Made by a program: the position numbers and the translations under genes. Of a stretch of DNA of 64,000 nt, positions 13,421-25,489 are shown one piece after another; position 1 is the first letter of the stretch, and every line of letters begins with the position of its first letter. The stretch is from Chrysemys picta bellii (lineage: Eukaryota > Chordata > Testudines > Emydidae), in assembly GCF_011386835.1 (NCBI RefSeq), contig NC_088792.1, positions 44,692,882 to 44,756,881 of the forward strand, in the 5' to 3' direction. The notes beneath the pieces are model-generated. The model was not told the origin of the DNA. It searched no databases and worked only from the letters and a program-made list of their open reading frames with translations.

Positions 13421-14222
13421 ATATGCTCTAGTTCGAAAGGAATTATTGTGAGGAAGTTGTATGGCCTGTGTTATACAGGAGGTCAGACTAGATCAGGGGT
13501 CGGCAAACTACAGCCCAGGGGCTGCATCCGGCCCTCCAGACATTTTAATTCAGCCCTCAAGCTCCCGCCGGGGAGCAGGGTCTGGGGCTTGCCCCGCTCT
13601 GGCACTCCAGCTGGGGAGAGGGGTAGGGGGCTTGCCCTGCTCCACGCGGCTCCCAGAAGCAGTGGCATGTTCCCTCTCCAACTCCTATAAATAGGGGCAG
13701 CCAAGAGGTTCTGTTTGCTGCCCCTGCCCCAAGCGCCACCCCCGCAGCTCCCATTAGTAGAGAACCGCAGCCAATGGGAGCTGCAGGGGCGGCGCCTGCG
13801 CACAGGGCAGTGCACAGAGCCACCTGGCCACGCCCCCATGTAGAAGCCTGAGGGGAGACATGCCGTTGCTTCTGGGAGCTGCTTGAAGTAAACACCGCCC
13901 AAAGCCTGCACCCCTGATCCCCTCCTGCACCCCAACCCCTTTCCCAGCCATGATCCCCCTCCTGCCCTCTGAACCCCTCGGTCCCAGCCTGGAGCACCCT
14001 CCTGCACCCTCAACCCCTCATCCCCAGCCGCACTCCAGAGCCCACACCCCCAGCCAGAGCACTCCCCCTCTCCTGCACCCTAACCCCCAATTTTGTGAGC
14101 ATTCATGGCCCACCATACAATTTACATACCCAGATGTGGCCCTCGGGTCAAAAAGTTTGCCCACCCCGGACTAGGTGATCACAGTGGTTCCATCTGGACT
14201 TGGAAACTATGAATCTATCTGA
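13421..14222 (+). mobile_element. CR1 3' tail, split by a hAT insertion
   Basis: The left part (13421-13493) has the CR1 tail words 'atggcctgtgttatacagga' and 'ggtcagactagat'. After a 675-bp insertion the tail resumes with 'gatcacagtggttcc' and ends in the CR1-type repeated octamer 'gaatctat' near 14220. Removing the insert and one duplication copy restores a normal tail, so CR1 arrived first. Confidence 0.8.
13494..14168 (+). mobile_element. hAT-type non-autonomous element, family B, copy 1
   Basis: A 675-bp element with the left end CAGGGGTCGGCAAACT and the right end AAAGTTTGCCCACCCCG, imperfect inverted repeats. The duplication is GACTAGAT (13486-13493) versus GACTAGGT (14169-14176), 8 bp with one mismatch. 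The interior is CpG- and GC-rich, with an internal C-rich tandem array near 13905-14085, and holds no transposase. Open frames across it, including one of 176 codons, are compositional. Relatives lie at 44341 and 61489. Confidence 0.9.
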
Positions 14223-15714
14223 TTTCACACAATTTTACAAACTTTTAATTTAGTTTTATAAAAGCTGGTTCTTAAATTGTGAAACCTTCTATCTCCCTGA
14301 AAGAAATCCAGATGTATTGTAACAACAGGTTGGCATAGTTAAGGTAGTACTAGCAATTTCATAATAACCAATTGTTTTCAGAGACTTATGTCTGAATCTG
14401 GGTATGTAAGATTTGCTACCAGAAATTAACGTTTTTATACATTTTTGGGAGACTCTTTTGCTCTTTTTAAATAAAGATAGAAAAAATGGAAGCTAGTGGG
14501 TTCCAGAAGTTTTTACAAATGCTCTGACATTTTCTATCTTAAAATTAAATTTGGCAAGGTTAGTCCCTAGTGTGCAGTTGTGATTTGGAATATTTTGGGG
14601 AAATGGTTTAATTGTTTTTTGTTTAAAAAACTGGCCATTGAAAATATCTTTTCTGGACTCTTGCATGCCAGAAGGAACTTTGCCATGGAACAATGATTGG
14701 TGGAAAGCTGTAACTAATTATAGTGTTATTATTACCACTGTGCTCCTCCTGCCATTTAACTGGTGACCAGGAGAGGGTAACCCTTATATAGGTTCTGCCT
14801 AGTTTGTAATTCAGTTCACCCACTCCATATTTAGGTTTCTTAAGCAGTGGGTTGGCTCCATGATGGCAACTTTCTGAAGGCAGGATAACCCAGGCTCTTT
14901 CATCTTATGGCTTGACTGTGCAGTCCTTACAATGACAAAAGGGACTTCCGATGTTGTCAAGCACTGTAGGATCAGCTCTCATGTTTATAATACTAATTGT
15001 CCTACTTTGATCATGCTGAAACATTCTTGTCTTCGATCAACCAGAGATTGGTAGTACAGAAGGCCACCATTAGGTGACATTTGGCAGGGGAGAATAGCTG
15101 ACTGTTGTAGCTAAGATGCTGAGGAGATGGTATATCTTAAGTAATTTAGCTCATTAAATTCCTGAACCAAGTGGGCTGTGGAGACTAACTTTGACCAAGA
15201 GTCTGTTGGTTGAGGGGAGGGGTTCTTTAGGAAGACCTACAGGCTGCATTTTTAGAAAGACTGCAATCTGGGCTCCATTTGTACATGAACAGGTTTGCCC
15301 ATCAAATTGCCTGTATAATTATTATGCACTAAGGCTTGTGTATGTAGGTGACAGAATTGACATATGAAAAATATGCTTGGGTGCACAAGTGATAGAGTGC
15401 AAAGAAATCTACATGTGGCAGTAACCGCACCTGTAAGTTGTACATGCACAAATGGAGATGTTTGAAAACGGTGGTTTTTAATGGTGTATGCATAACTCCC
15501 ACTTAATGTGGTAGTCTGTTTGTGCTGAATCACACAAACTGATAGCACAGGCTTTTTTTAACGAGGGCTTCATGGAGATTGCACTAGATAAAGTATTTGT
15601 ATAAATATTAGCATTTATGTGGTCTTTCACTTTAATGAAATTGTAACCTGTTCCACCAGAGCTACTTCAATGCATCTGGAAGCAGGACACAATGACATAA
15701 TTGTTTTTACCAAA
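14223..15714. other. Intergenic, no gene seen
   Basis: No coding signature and no repeat that I recognise. Confidence 0.55.
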
Positions 15715-16250
15715 CATAATATTGCTGTTTATTATGTTGTGGTAATTTATTATTTGTATTACTATTGCTTCTAGGAGCCATAGTCATGGACAAGGACTCC
15801 ATTGTGCTACTTGCTGTACAAACACAGAATAAAAAGATGGTTCCTATACCGAAGAGATTGCAATCTAAATATAAAACAAGAGACAACAGTTGTATACAGA
15901 CACAGAGGAATACAAGCAAACATTGAGACAATACTGATTGGCATCATACTCTTGGCTCACCAATGGCCTAATCGTTGTCAAGTTTTTCATAGGCATCATG
16001 GCAAAGGAGAGATTTAAGGAGGATAATAAGGTAGCATTGTAGATATTTATGGGAAAATTCTTCCAAGCATGCGGGGCAACATGGGAGAAAGTATAAAGGT
16101 ACTTGTTTATAACATTCAATAAGTGGGCGATGTGAGATTGTCATCATGTCAATAGTAGAATAAAGACAATGGACTTGAAGGCAAATTTTAGCAAACTCAG
16201 AGAATTGGTAGGTAAGATCCCATGGGAAGCAAGTCTAAGGGAAGAAAGAG
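15715..16250 (-). mobile_element. L2-type LINE 3' region, antisense
   Basis: The plus strand reads the reverse complement of the L2-like tail seen at 5060-5235. 'attatttgtattactattgc' is the inverted simple-repeat end, followed by 'ggagccatagtcatggac' and 'ctgtacaaacacagaat'. Continuing rightward, 'gttgtcaagttttt', 'aggcatcatggcaaaggaga' and 'gggcaacatgggagaaag' match 3' coding or untranslated sequence I associate with the same turtle LINE. The copy is decayed and butts against the CR1 beginning near 16251. Confidence 0.65.
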
Positions 16251-18257
16251 TTCACAAAGGTTGGCAGTTTTTAAAAGAGAAATTATTAAGGGCACAAGAG
16301 TAAACTATTCCGATGCATGGAGAAGATAGGAAGTTTGATAAGAGACAACTTTGGCTTTATCAGGAGATCTTCAACAACCTGAAGCTCAAAAAAGAGTCAT
16401 ATAAAAACTGTAAACTAGAGCAAATTGCAAAGGATGAATATAAAAAACCAACACAAGCATGTAGGGACAAAATTAGAAAGACCAAGACCCAAACGAGATT
16501 AAACTAGCTAGGGACATAAAGGGTAAAAAGAAATATTTTACAAATACAATGGAAGCAAGAGGAAGACCAAGAAAAGGGTAGTCCCATTACTCAATGAGGA
16601 AGAAAAGACTATAACAGAAAATGCGGCAATGATGAAAGTGTTAAATGCCTTTTTTATTTTAGTTTTCACCAGAAAGGTGACTGACATAGTGAACAGCAAT
16701 GTAAATGGAGTAAAATCTGAGGCTAAAGTAGGGATACAATGAGTTAAAAATTACTTAGACAAGTTAGATGTCTTCAAGTTGGCAGGGCCTGATATGTCCT
16801 AGAATACTTAAAGAACTGGTTGAAGAGATCACTGAGCCATTAGCAATAATCTTTGAGAACTTGTAGAGAATGGGATAGATCCCAGAGGACTGGAAAAGGG
16901 TATGGTATCTATCTACAAAAAGGAGAATAACGAGAACCCAGGGAACTACAGACCAGTCAGCTTAATTTCGGTACCTGGAAAGATAATGGAACAAATAATC
17001 AAACAATCAGTTTGTAAACACCTTGAAGAAAAAGTGATAAGTAACAGTCAACATGGATTTATTATACTTATATCATTTGACAGGGCAACAAGCCTTGTGG
17101 ATGGGGGGACGCAGTAGATGTGAAGTATCTTGACTTTAGTAAGGCTTCTGATACTGTCTCATATGACCATCTCATAAACAAACTAGAGAAATATAGTCTA
17201 GATGAGCCCTAAGGTGGGTGCACAACTGTTTGAAAAAAACATACTCAGTGAGTTGTTATCAATGGTACACTGTAAAGCTGGAAGGGTACATTGAGTGGGA
17301 TCCTGCTGGGATCTGTCCCGGGTTCGGTTCTATTCAATATCTTCATAAAAGATTTGGATAATGGCAAAGAAAGTACACTTATAAAGTTTGCAGATGATAC
17401 CAAGCCAGGGGGGGTTGAAAGTGCTTTGGAGAACAGGATTAGAATTCAAACTGATCTGGACAAACTGGAGAAATGATCTGAAGTAAATAGGATGAAATTC
17501 AATAAGGACAAATGCAAAGTACTACACTTAGGAAGGAATAATCAGTTGCACACATACAAAATGGGAAATGACTGCTTAGGAAGGAGTACTGCAAAAAAGT
17601 GTCTGGGAGTTAAAGTGGCTCAAAAATGAAATATGAGTCAACAATGTAATACTGTTGCAAAAAAGCAAATATCATTCTGGGAAGTATTAGTGGGAGTGCT
17701 GTAAAAAGACACAAAAAGTCATTTCCCCCCTCTACTCAGCACTGATAAGGCCTGGAGTACGGTGTCCAGTTCTGGGAACCACACTTTGGGAAATATGTGG
17801 ACAAATTAGAGAAAGTCCAGAGGAGAATAGCAAAAATTATTAAAGGTCTAGAAAACCTGACCTATGAGAAAAGATTGAAAAAAATGGGGTTTGTTTAGTA
17901 TGGAGAAGAGAAGACTGAGGGGGTGACATTAGAACAGTCTTCAAGTATGTAAAAGGTTGTTACAAGGAGGGTAATAAATTGTTCTCCTTATCCACTGAGT
18001 ACAGGGCAAGAAGTAATGGGCTTAAATTACAGCAAGGTTAGACGTTTGGAAAAACTTCCTCACGGTAAGAGTAGTTAAGCACTGGAACAAATTACCTCAG
18101 GAGGTTGTGGAATCTCCATCACTGGAGGTTTTTAAGACCAGGTTAGACAAACACCTGTCAGGGATGATCTAGTAAATACTTAGTCCTGCCTCGATGCAGG
18201 GGACTGGATGAGATGACCTATCAAGGTTCCTCCCAGTCCTATATTTCTGTGATTCTT
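16251..18257 (+). mobile_element. CR1 LINE, 5'-truncated, reverse transcriptase to 3' tail
   Basis: A sense CR1 copy missing ORF1 and most of the endonuclease. Readable remnants in order are: the linker before the reverse transcriptase (16313-16507); NYRPVSL at 16944-16964 followed by PGKIMEQIIK; SQHGF near 17050; YLDFSKA near 17128; a GSVPGSVLFNIF block near 17311; the catalytic FADD at 17387-17398; and MKFNKDKCKVLHLGR near 17492. Thumb and C-terminal fragments follow, then the 3' tail with 'gcaggggactggatgagatg' and a terminal 'tgtgattctt'. Many stops and frameshifts break the frame. Several segments still read in register, so it is middle-aged rather than ancient. Confidence 0.88.
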
Positions 18258-18335
18258 CCATTCCATGGGTCAATCAAAGGCAGGAGTCAACATCTGTATA
18301 GTGCATGAGAGATGGCAGAATCTTGAACTGAGATG

Positions 18336-18404
18336 CTTAAAGGTATTTAGGAGCAAACTCCCATCGAAATAAATGGGAGTTATGCTCCTAAATATATTTG
18401 AGAA
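18336..18404. repeat. Short fold-back (palindromic MITE-like) element
   Basis: 'aggtatttaggagcaaactc' and 'gagttatgctcctaaatat' are inverted repeats around a roughly 10-base loop. This resembles an abundant short palindromic repeat of reptile genomes. It is too short to encode anything. Confidence 0.65.
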
Positions 18405-19697
18405 TCTGGTCTTGGGTTTTCAAAGTAAACACGGAGAACTGGTAGCAGCATTCATAAATTAAAGATTACTTTAATCTCCAGTGACAGATTTATGAAATAA
18501 TGCTCTGAATTCTGCTTCATGCAAACTGAGTTTATTTTATAGACATAAGCAATTTAAGAAAACCCATAGATTGCTTTGGCCACTGAAGAGTATAAATTAT
18601 CCCTAACTAAATTTTGTCAGTACAGTATGTTGAGCTATTTGGATAAAACATGCTTTTGACATTTATTGCAGACTGATCCCTGCCCTTAGATTTCTAGTCA
18701 CAGAAATGGGGCATGGGATAAATCATTAAGGGAGAGTAATCCTTCTGTTGACATAAATAGTATTAGTTAAAGCTGAAGAAATTAGTCTGCCTTTTCCTGA
18801 GTTCACTATAGTGACATGTAATCCCACAGCAATATACAGCAGTAAAGATGGTAAAAATCCCAAATGTCAAAATACATAGTTTAGGTTAGACAAAGATACT
18901 ATATAAAACAAAACATATATTTTTACAAAGATAATGAAAGAATCCTCCTGGAGTCGACACAAGAATTACCTTGCTTAACTCAATAAATAGCCATTTCCTT
19001 AATGCATACCTAACCCAAAATTTCTTTGTCAGTCAAAGCTTTTGGGAGCCTGTGCTTTCTGCAGAAAGCTATTTCTGGATCTACTAGCAAAGCTATTGAC
19101 AAAAGAATGTTAAGGTTGCTTGGTTTCGGCTCAGAATTTGGGAAATGACAGTTTATATTTACAGGCTTAATTTTGCTGTATTGTACATGTGCATTACTCT
19201 AAATTAAAGTCTAACTACATTATTACACATTATTTGAGAATGTATAATAATTTTTTTATGATCTCAAATATACCAGTAGCATATTTTAGTACTGTGTACT
19301 GCTGTGTGTATGCCAAACAGTCCACAGGGGTACCTGCTTTGGAGACTTGCACCATTGCAATATGCACTGATGCTAGCGCCGGTGGTGCAATGTGTCCACA
19401 GAAGGCATGCTGTTCTGGATCCATACTATGCACTGCATCCACCCAGCACTGAAAACATTGCAGGCCTGTGGATTTTTGGACTTATCTCACAATGCATTGA
19501 ACAGTTTTCTGAAGCAGATGCATAGCACCTATTGCATTTAGCGCACAGTTGTATATGTCCATATGTTTTGATTGAGCCAATGCCTGTTTCAGGGTCGGAT
19601 CCTCTCACCAGCAATGAGGGAAGCTCGTACAAAAAAACAAACAAGAGTTCTCTCTCCCCTTGCCCAGGTTTAAAGTAATTTTAAAAAGTACTGTCAC
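18405..19697. other. Intergenic, no gene seen
   Basis: No coding signature. Open frames at 19189-19644 overlap on both strands and show no domain. Confidence 0.55.
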
Positions 19698-20690
19698 TAG
19701 GGTTGCCAACTTTCTAATCACACAAATTGAACACCACTGCCCCACCCTCTATCTGCCCCTGCCCTGAGGTCCCGCCCCTGCCTCACCCCTTCTCCGACAC
19801 CCCATCCCCTGTTCGCTCCACCCCCCCTCCCTCCATCGCTCGCTCTCTCCCACCCTCACTCAGTTTCACCGGGCTGGGGTAGGAGGTTAGGGTGCGGGCT
19901 CCGTCTGGGGCTGGGAATGAGGGATTTGGGGTGCAGGAGAGGGTTCTGGGCCGGGGGAGGGGGTTGGGATGTGAGGAGGATATGGGCTCTGGGCTGGGGA
20001 TGTGGGCTCCAGGTGGGGTCAGAAATGAGGGATTCAGGGTGTGGGAGAGGGCTACGGGCTGGGGCAGAGGGTTGGGGTGCGGGGAGAGGGGTGAGGGCTC
20101 CGGATGAGGGTGTGGGTTCTGGGGCAGGGTGGAGGATGAGGGATTTGGGGTGCAGGAGAGGGCTCAGAGCTGAAGTAGGGTGTTGGGGGGTGCAGGCTAC
20201 GGGAGGGAGTTTGGGTGCATGAGGCGACTCTGGGTTGGGGCAGGGGGCTGGGGGTGGGAGATGGTTCGGGGTGCAGGGTCCTGGTGGCACTTACTGTGGC
20301 TCCCAGGAAGCAGCCACTAGGTCCCGGAGGCCCCTAGGATCATGGGCAGCCAGGGAGGCTTCACATGCTGCCCTATCACTCGCAGGCACCACCCCCACAG
20401 CTCCCGTTGGTCACAGTCCCTGGCCAATGGGAGCTGCGAAGCTGGAGCTGGGGGCAGGGTCAGTGCATGGAGCCTCCCTGGCCGCCCATGCACCTAGGGG
20501 CCACAGGACTCTGGCAGCTGCTTCCGGGAGCCACATGGAGCCAGTGCAGGCAGGGAGCTTGCCTTAGCCCCAGGCCCCCATTGCACTGCTGACCAGACTT
20601 TTAACAGCCCGGTCACAGTGCCAATCAGAACCGCCAGGGTCCCTTTTCGACCAGGTGTTCCGGTTGAAAACCAGACACTTGGCAACCCTA
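19698..20690. mobile_element. TIR element with TA ends, type GGGTTGCCA
   Basis: The ends read TAGGGTTGCCAACTTT and ACTTGGCAACCCTA, an inverted repeat bounded by TA on each side. The interior (about 19873-20280) is a degenerate G-rich minisatellite built on units like 'ggctggggatgtgggctcc'. There is no transposase. TA on both flanks would fit a Tc1/mariner-type duplication, but the TA may instead belong to the repeat. Open frames of 100-144 codons inside are compositional. Confidence 0.75.
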
Positions 20691-22861
20691 ACCCGCACCA
20701 ACCTTTTCATGACAGAAATAGGAAAACAAACAAAACTACCAGGCCAGACTATGGCCCAATCTACATGGCTACATAGGCTCCTCCCATCAGGCCAGACCTT
20801 TCCTTGGTGCATCAAATCTCCATTGCAGACATGGGCAGGCTAACATGTGTGCCTAGTCCACCCCATGCCCTGTTACACAAGTTAGTGGACACATTAGCAG
20901 AGAGAAACTGGGGAATGGATGGTAGCACATTGCTATCTTAGGAGCAGAAAAGCACTCTCTGAGGCACATTTGCATCTCTAGAGTGGCACAAGTAGGTGCA
21001 ATGCCTTACACTGGGCTACAGTTGAATGAACTAGCTAGCCTATAATGTTAATCCTTTCCAGGATGCAAACAGAAAACAAAACCGGGTTCCCCTATTTCAA
21101 GGTGCGAGTTAGGCCATGCAGTTTCCTTACACTGAAAACAGCATTTCTTCAACACCAGTCAGATTTTTTTCCTCTTTCTCCTTTTTATATCTACCAGGTA
21201 GCTAGGCCCTGTAGCTTAAATGGGCTGGAGTGCATCAGTTCTCAGTTCCAACACTCGTTACTCTACCAGGGTCTCATGATATCTGGTGCTTTTCCTAAAT
21301 CTCCGCAGCTACTGGAGTCATGTGACAAAATGAGCATCGCATCTGTCATTTTACCTCTCAGGGTTCTGGAAAAAAGCTTGCAAATGTAACCAAAGTTCAC
21401 CCTCAAAGATCAGAAACTAGAAGACAAATAAAAAGAGCCCAACATTCATTTTTAAAATCTCATGATTTTTGAAGACTTGGGATTGGCAACACTGCTTTTT
21501 GGCCTGGTTTCCTACCCTGGAGACCTGGTGAGAAAACTGGGTTGTGATTCTACTTGATTGGCCCTGTACCAGTTTTTTGGGGGAAACCCAACAAGTAGAT
21601 ACCTCATCACAAAATGCTTTGAATGACTCTGTCCTGTGTGCTGATCTGTGCATGCATCAAGAGACAGATTCCAGAGCAAGAGGTCAGTAGCTCCATCTGG
21701 ACCTGCTGCAAGACTGCCTGTGGGCCAGGTAAATCTATGAAGAGCACCATCAACTTTGGAGGTGCTCTAGGAAGTGTGGAGCTTCATTTTATGATTTTCA
21801 TTAACTACTTTCGTAACTTTTTGTGTTCTCACTTTATTATTGCTTGTCTTGCTTTGTCGCTGAGCTGCTGATTTCTGTCTTTCTTGTGTTTCCTGTTTGG
21901 AGCTAGAGGTATGAGTGGTCTGGTCCAAGGACTGGATGGATGACATCTCTCTGGGTCTCCCTACACTTGTCTGTATATGGAACAGCACAATCCTTGACTG
22001 GGCTCCTAAATGCCACATGGATACATGATTATACATAATCCACACATAATATGGCTACATGATTATAACTTACTCTGTTGCTAACAAAAGAGACAGCTGC
22101 AGACCAGATGCCCAATGCACACATGCATGCAGGGAAACTTTCCCAGGCTCATGATATGGCCCAATCAAATCCACTTTTCACTAGAAATTTTCACCCCCTG
22201 TCAAAGCACTGTTTCTCTGTTAATTAAAATTTTGATGCTACAGCTGCTTTTTTTGTCACGGAGGAATGCATGCAGTGTTCATCCTTTGACTATCCCATCT
22301 TCACATAAGAGTCTACAAAAGCCTCCTTAATTCTGTACACATTTATTCTTCATATTTTAACTGGATAGAACTGATGACAAAGAGCTAAAAAATTATGTGA
22401 TTATCTCTGAGACCTCTAATTGTTCATTTTTATTATACTCTCCAGTGACTGGCTTGATTTGTGTGTATGGTGAAAGGGCATCTTTATTAATAACCATCTA
22501 CTGTACTTGTGCAATTATTGAGTAAGAAATTACTATGGCATTAATATCACACATGATCTTCTTCAGGCAGAAGGTATTTGGAGGCTGTTTTCCCATTTTA
22601 ATTAGGATGGTGTTATCATAATTAAATAAGGCGGAATTATTCCTAGAATTGGCTCCATTTCAGAAGAAAAATATACCTGTGTAGTGCTCATCTTTATTAG
22701 TGCAGTGTCTATTAAGCCTTAAAAATACTCCCATGTACAGAGTACAACCACTTAATGTAACAAGCTCATTAGAAATCATAAATAAATCCAGACCTACTGC
22801 ATAACACCACTTTACAGTGAATTCAAGTGAAAAAAGAATCTAATATTGTAAGTCAAACAAT
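20691..22861. other. Intergenic, no gene seen
   Basis: No exon-like or domain-like open frame and no repeat recognised. Confidence 0.55.
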
Positions 22862-22932
22862 TGCTGTACTGCCTAGCATAATGGGGTTCTGTCTGTGGCT
22901 AGGGCTTCCAGGCACTATGGTAATATAGATAA
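22862..22932 (+). mobile_element. L2-type LINE 3' tail fragment
   Basis: 'gcctagcataatggggttct', 'ggctagggcttcca' and 'ggcactatggtaatat' match the last 60 or so bases of the turtle L2-like tail. A Harbinger MITE follows directly. Confidence 0.7.
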
Positions 22933-22936
22933 CTTA

Positions 22937-23231
22937 GGGTACATCTATACTTACCTCTGGGTTCGGCAGTAAGCAATCGATCTTCTGGGATCGATTTATC
23001 GCGTCTTGTCTAGACACGATAAATCAATCCCGGAAGTGCTCGCCGTCTACACCGGTACTCCTGCTCCGTGAGAGGAGTACGCAGAGTCGACGGGGGAGCC
23101 TGCCTGAAGCATGAGGCCCCGCGGTAAGTACCTTGTAGTTCGAACTAAGATACTTTGACTTCAGCTAGGTTATTCACCTAGCTGAAGTTGCATATCTTAG
23201 TTCGAACTGGGGGGTTAGTGTGGACCAGCCC
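22937..23231 (+). mobile_element. PIF/Harbinger-type MITE, copy 1
   Basis: A 295-bp element flanked by TTA at 22934-22936 and 23232-23234, the 3-bp target preference of Harbinger elements. Ends are GGGTACATCTATACT and AGTGTGGACCAGCCC. Inside are nested palindromes: 'cgatttatcgcgtctt' facing 'agacacgataaatc', and 'cttcagctaggttattcacc' with its complement. The second copy at 54617-54883 is in the opposite orientation and shares these hairpins. Confidence 0.82.
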
Positions 23232-23235
23232 TTAG

Positions 23236-23257
23236 ATATTACCATAGTGCCTGGAAG
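23236..23257 (-). repeat. Inverted 22-bp copy of the L2 tail
   Basis: The bases just right of the MITE are the exact reverse complement (22/22) of 22905-22926 on its left, so the MITE sits between mirrored L2-tail sequence. Confidence 0.9.
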
Positions 23258-24069
23258 TTATTATATAATATAAAAATAATACAATAATAATATAATAATA
23301 AAAACTTTAGCGATACATACTTGGTTTTGTGCTAAAATGTCTGGTTTATCCTCTCTAAAGACATATAAGCTTTTTTTTTTTAAGTTCTGTGCTCTTGGAA
23401 CAATATTCAACAAATATCTCCAAGAAAGAGTTGGACACTCTCTAATTATTTTAAGGTTGGCCTTCAAAGAGTGCTTTGGGGTTTTTTTTTACTTTCAGTG
23501 GGTCAATGGTCAATGCTGTAGTTCCCCAGCACCTTTCACTGAAAATGTAAGTGCAGTTTGTCAAGGCAGTGAGTTATACATAATAGGTTTATGAGAGGGC
23601 AGTAGTGGGAGGTCTACATAATGTTTTTCTAGCTGCGTTCAGCTGTAATTTTGTGACCCACAGGTTTTATACCTGTTCTGCATTTTTCTCCTTCACCTTG
23701 TGCTTGTTCTGCTTTTATACTTTGTTCATCTTCTTATGTCTTCTGCTTAATTAGCAAACAGTTTAAGTTATCATTAATAACATTTAATTTTAATATATGG
23801 CTTAAGATTTCAAAGACTCAGAATTCTAAACAGTGGATTTTCAATGAATGTTTTAAACCAATATCCTTCCTGAATCACTTTAAAAATTGATTACTGCTGT
23901 CCCTCTATTTAGTTTGCAGAATGGTCATATTTGCTAGAGAATGAGCCAAATTATGCCATCACTTACATTGACTCAGTGGTGTTTCGTCAGGGTACTTGAC
24001 AGCAGAGTTCAATCCTAAATACCCACACTTTGTTACCCAGGTAACTGGAAGGTTGTAACTAGTGTTTGA
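23258..24069. other. Unassigned; AT-rich start
   Basis: A (TAATA)-rich low-complexity stretch at 23258-23302, possibly the simple-repeat tail of the L2 fragment. After that, nothing recognisable. Confidence 0.5.
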
Positions 24070-24400
24070 CATTTTTTCAGTGATACTTTAATATAAAGCG
24101 GTTGAAATCTCTGCATATTTGAATACTGTGTGGTGAGAGGTGGCAGAGCCATACCTCTGTCACCATGAGATGTGGTGAGAGATACTGAGCTATACTTGGC
24201 GTGGATGGGCTGTTGGGACTTGAAAGAGAGACTGGTAGGATTGTACTGAGTAATTGTAGTATAGTTGTGGAACTTTTGTAATAAATTAACCCCACAAGGG
24301 GCTATTTATACTTGGAAAGCTTGTGTGGAGTTATTGGGAGTTCTGGAAGAAAGGGGAAATTGAGACATGGGCACTAATCATGCCGTGACTTGCCTCAGGA
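24070..24400 (+). mobile_element. Possible LTR fragment
   Basis: AATAAA at 24280-24285 is followed by 'ccccacaaggggctattta' and a purine-rich stretch resembling the downstream end of an LTR. No boundaries or duplication found. Weak. Confidence 0.3.
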
Positions 24401-24493
24401 GGACACCTCAGGAAGGGGCCACCTTCTCACACTGAGCAAAAATGCTTAGGAGGATTCAGGAAAGGATTGCATATTTATGTGGGCAATAAGGCC

Positions 24494-25142
24494 TGTTAGA
24501 GGGCTTTCCCTTCACTCTCTCCCCTGGTTCTTGTCATGCAGACAGAAAGCAGAAGACCAGAAGTCAGAAGTGCAGGCAACGTGATATTTATTGGGGTTAG
24601 TTGCCAGAAAGCATGTGTCCCATAACTCTAACACCACAGAGCCTTCTTTCCCAGTGTCCCATCCCCCCATCCTTAGCAGGCATGAAATGCACAACCACAG
24701 TCCCATCCCTTACAATTTATGGTCATGTTCCGTTTTGGGGGGTTGTGGGCCTGGGGTCTTTGTCCCACCTCTTTTATACCCCATGGGAGGGGTAAGAAGT
24801 GAGGTTGTGCTACGGTCAGGGGCAGGCATTTCTCAGGCCTTTTAGTGTTTTACCTTCCCCCCAATTCCCCCTTGCCCCTCTCAACTGTTTGCTTGACCTT
24901 GCCTTGAGATAGGAGTTGAGGCAGTCTTAAAGTGTGCGTTCATATATTATACTTCCAACATGCCCAGTAACATTTTAGCTGCTCTTATCTGTTCACATTA
25001 TACTAACAAGCCCATCTGGCTAGGCAGAAGCAACATACATAGTGTCTTTGTCCTTTGTTTACACATATTAGTAAGCATGTATGTGTTTTAAAAAACCAAA
25101 CAGGCAAGCAAAACCTAAAATACTATCTCAGGTAAAAATACA
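24494..25142 (-). mobile_element. Solo LTR, antisense
   Basis: A 649-bp LTR on the minus strand. On the plus strand it opens TGTTAGAGGGC and closes AAAAATACA. A 4-bp GGCC repeat flanks it at 24490-24493 and 25143-25146. Read on the minus strand, a TATA box falls at about 24773-24778 and AATAAA at 24587-24592. Its last 130 bases match the end of the LTR at 33583-34335 but the upstream part does not. No internal viral genes remain. Confidence 0.72.
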
Positions 25143-25232
25143 GGCCTGAATCCTACATTGGCACTAGCATTCCTAATGAGGACATTGACAGTGGCATTAG
25201 GCAGGATATAAATAAATTCTAAAAGTTTGTCA

Positions 25233-25484
25233 TGAGAACATAAGAATGGCCCTGCTGGGTCAGACCAAGGGTCCATCCACCCAGTATCCTGTCTTCCAAC
25301 AGTGGCTGATACCAGGTGCCCCAGAAGGAATGAACACAACAGGTAATCATCAAGTGATCCATCCCCTGTCACTCATTCCCAGCTTCTGGCAAACAGAGGC
25401 TAGGGACACTATTCCTGCCCATCCTGGCTAATAGCCATTGATGGACCTATCCTCCATGAATTGATCTAGTTCTTTTTTGTCTAA
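25233..25484 (-). mobile_element. CR1 3' end, antisense
   Basis: Starts 'gaacataagaatggccc', then 'tgggtcagaccaagggtcca' and 'agtatcctgtcttccaacag', the reverse complement of a turtle CR1 tail. It runs on to 'attgatggacctatcctcca'. Homologous to 37061-37217. Confidence 0.85.
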
Positions 25485-25489
25485 ACACA

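Noticed and set aside
13483..14013. 176-codon minus-strand frame and neighbours
   Set aside because: Inside hAT family B copy 1; compositional.
19856..20567. Proline-rich and glycine-rich frames on opposite strands
   Set aside because: Tandem repeat within the TIR element at 19698.
21045..21389. 114-codon plus-strand frame
   Set aside because: No recognisable motif, and nearby frames on the other strand are of similar length.
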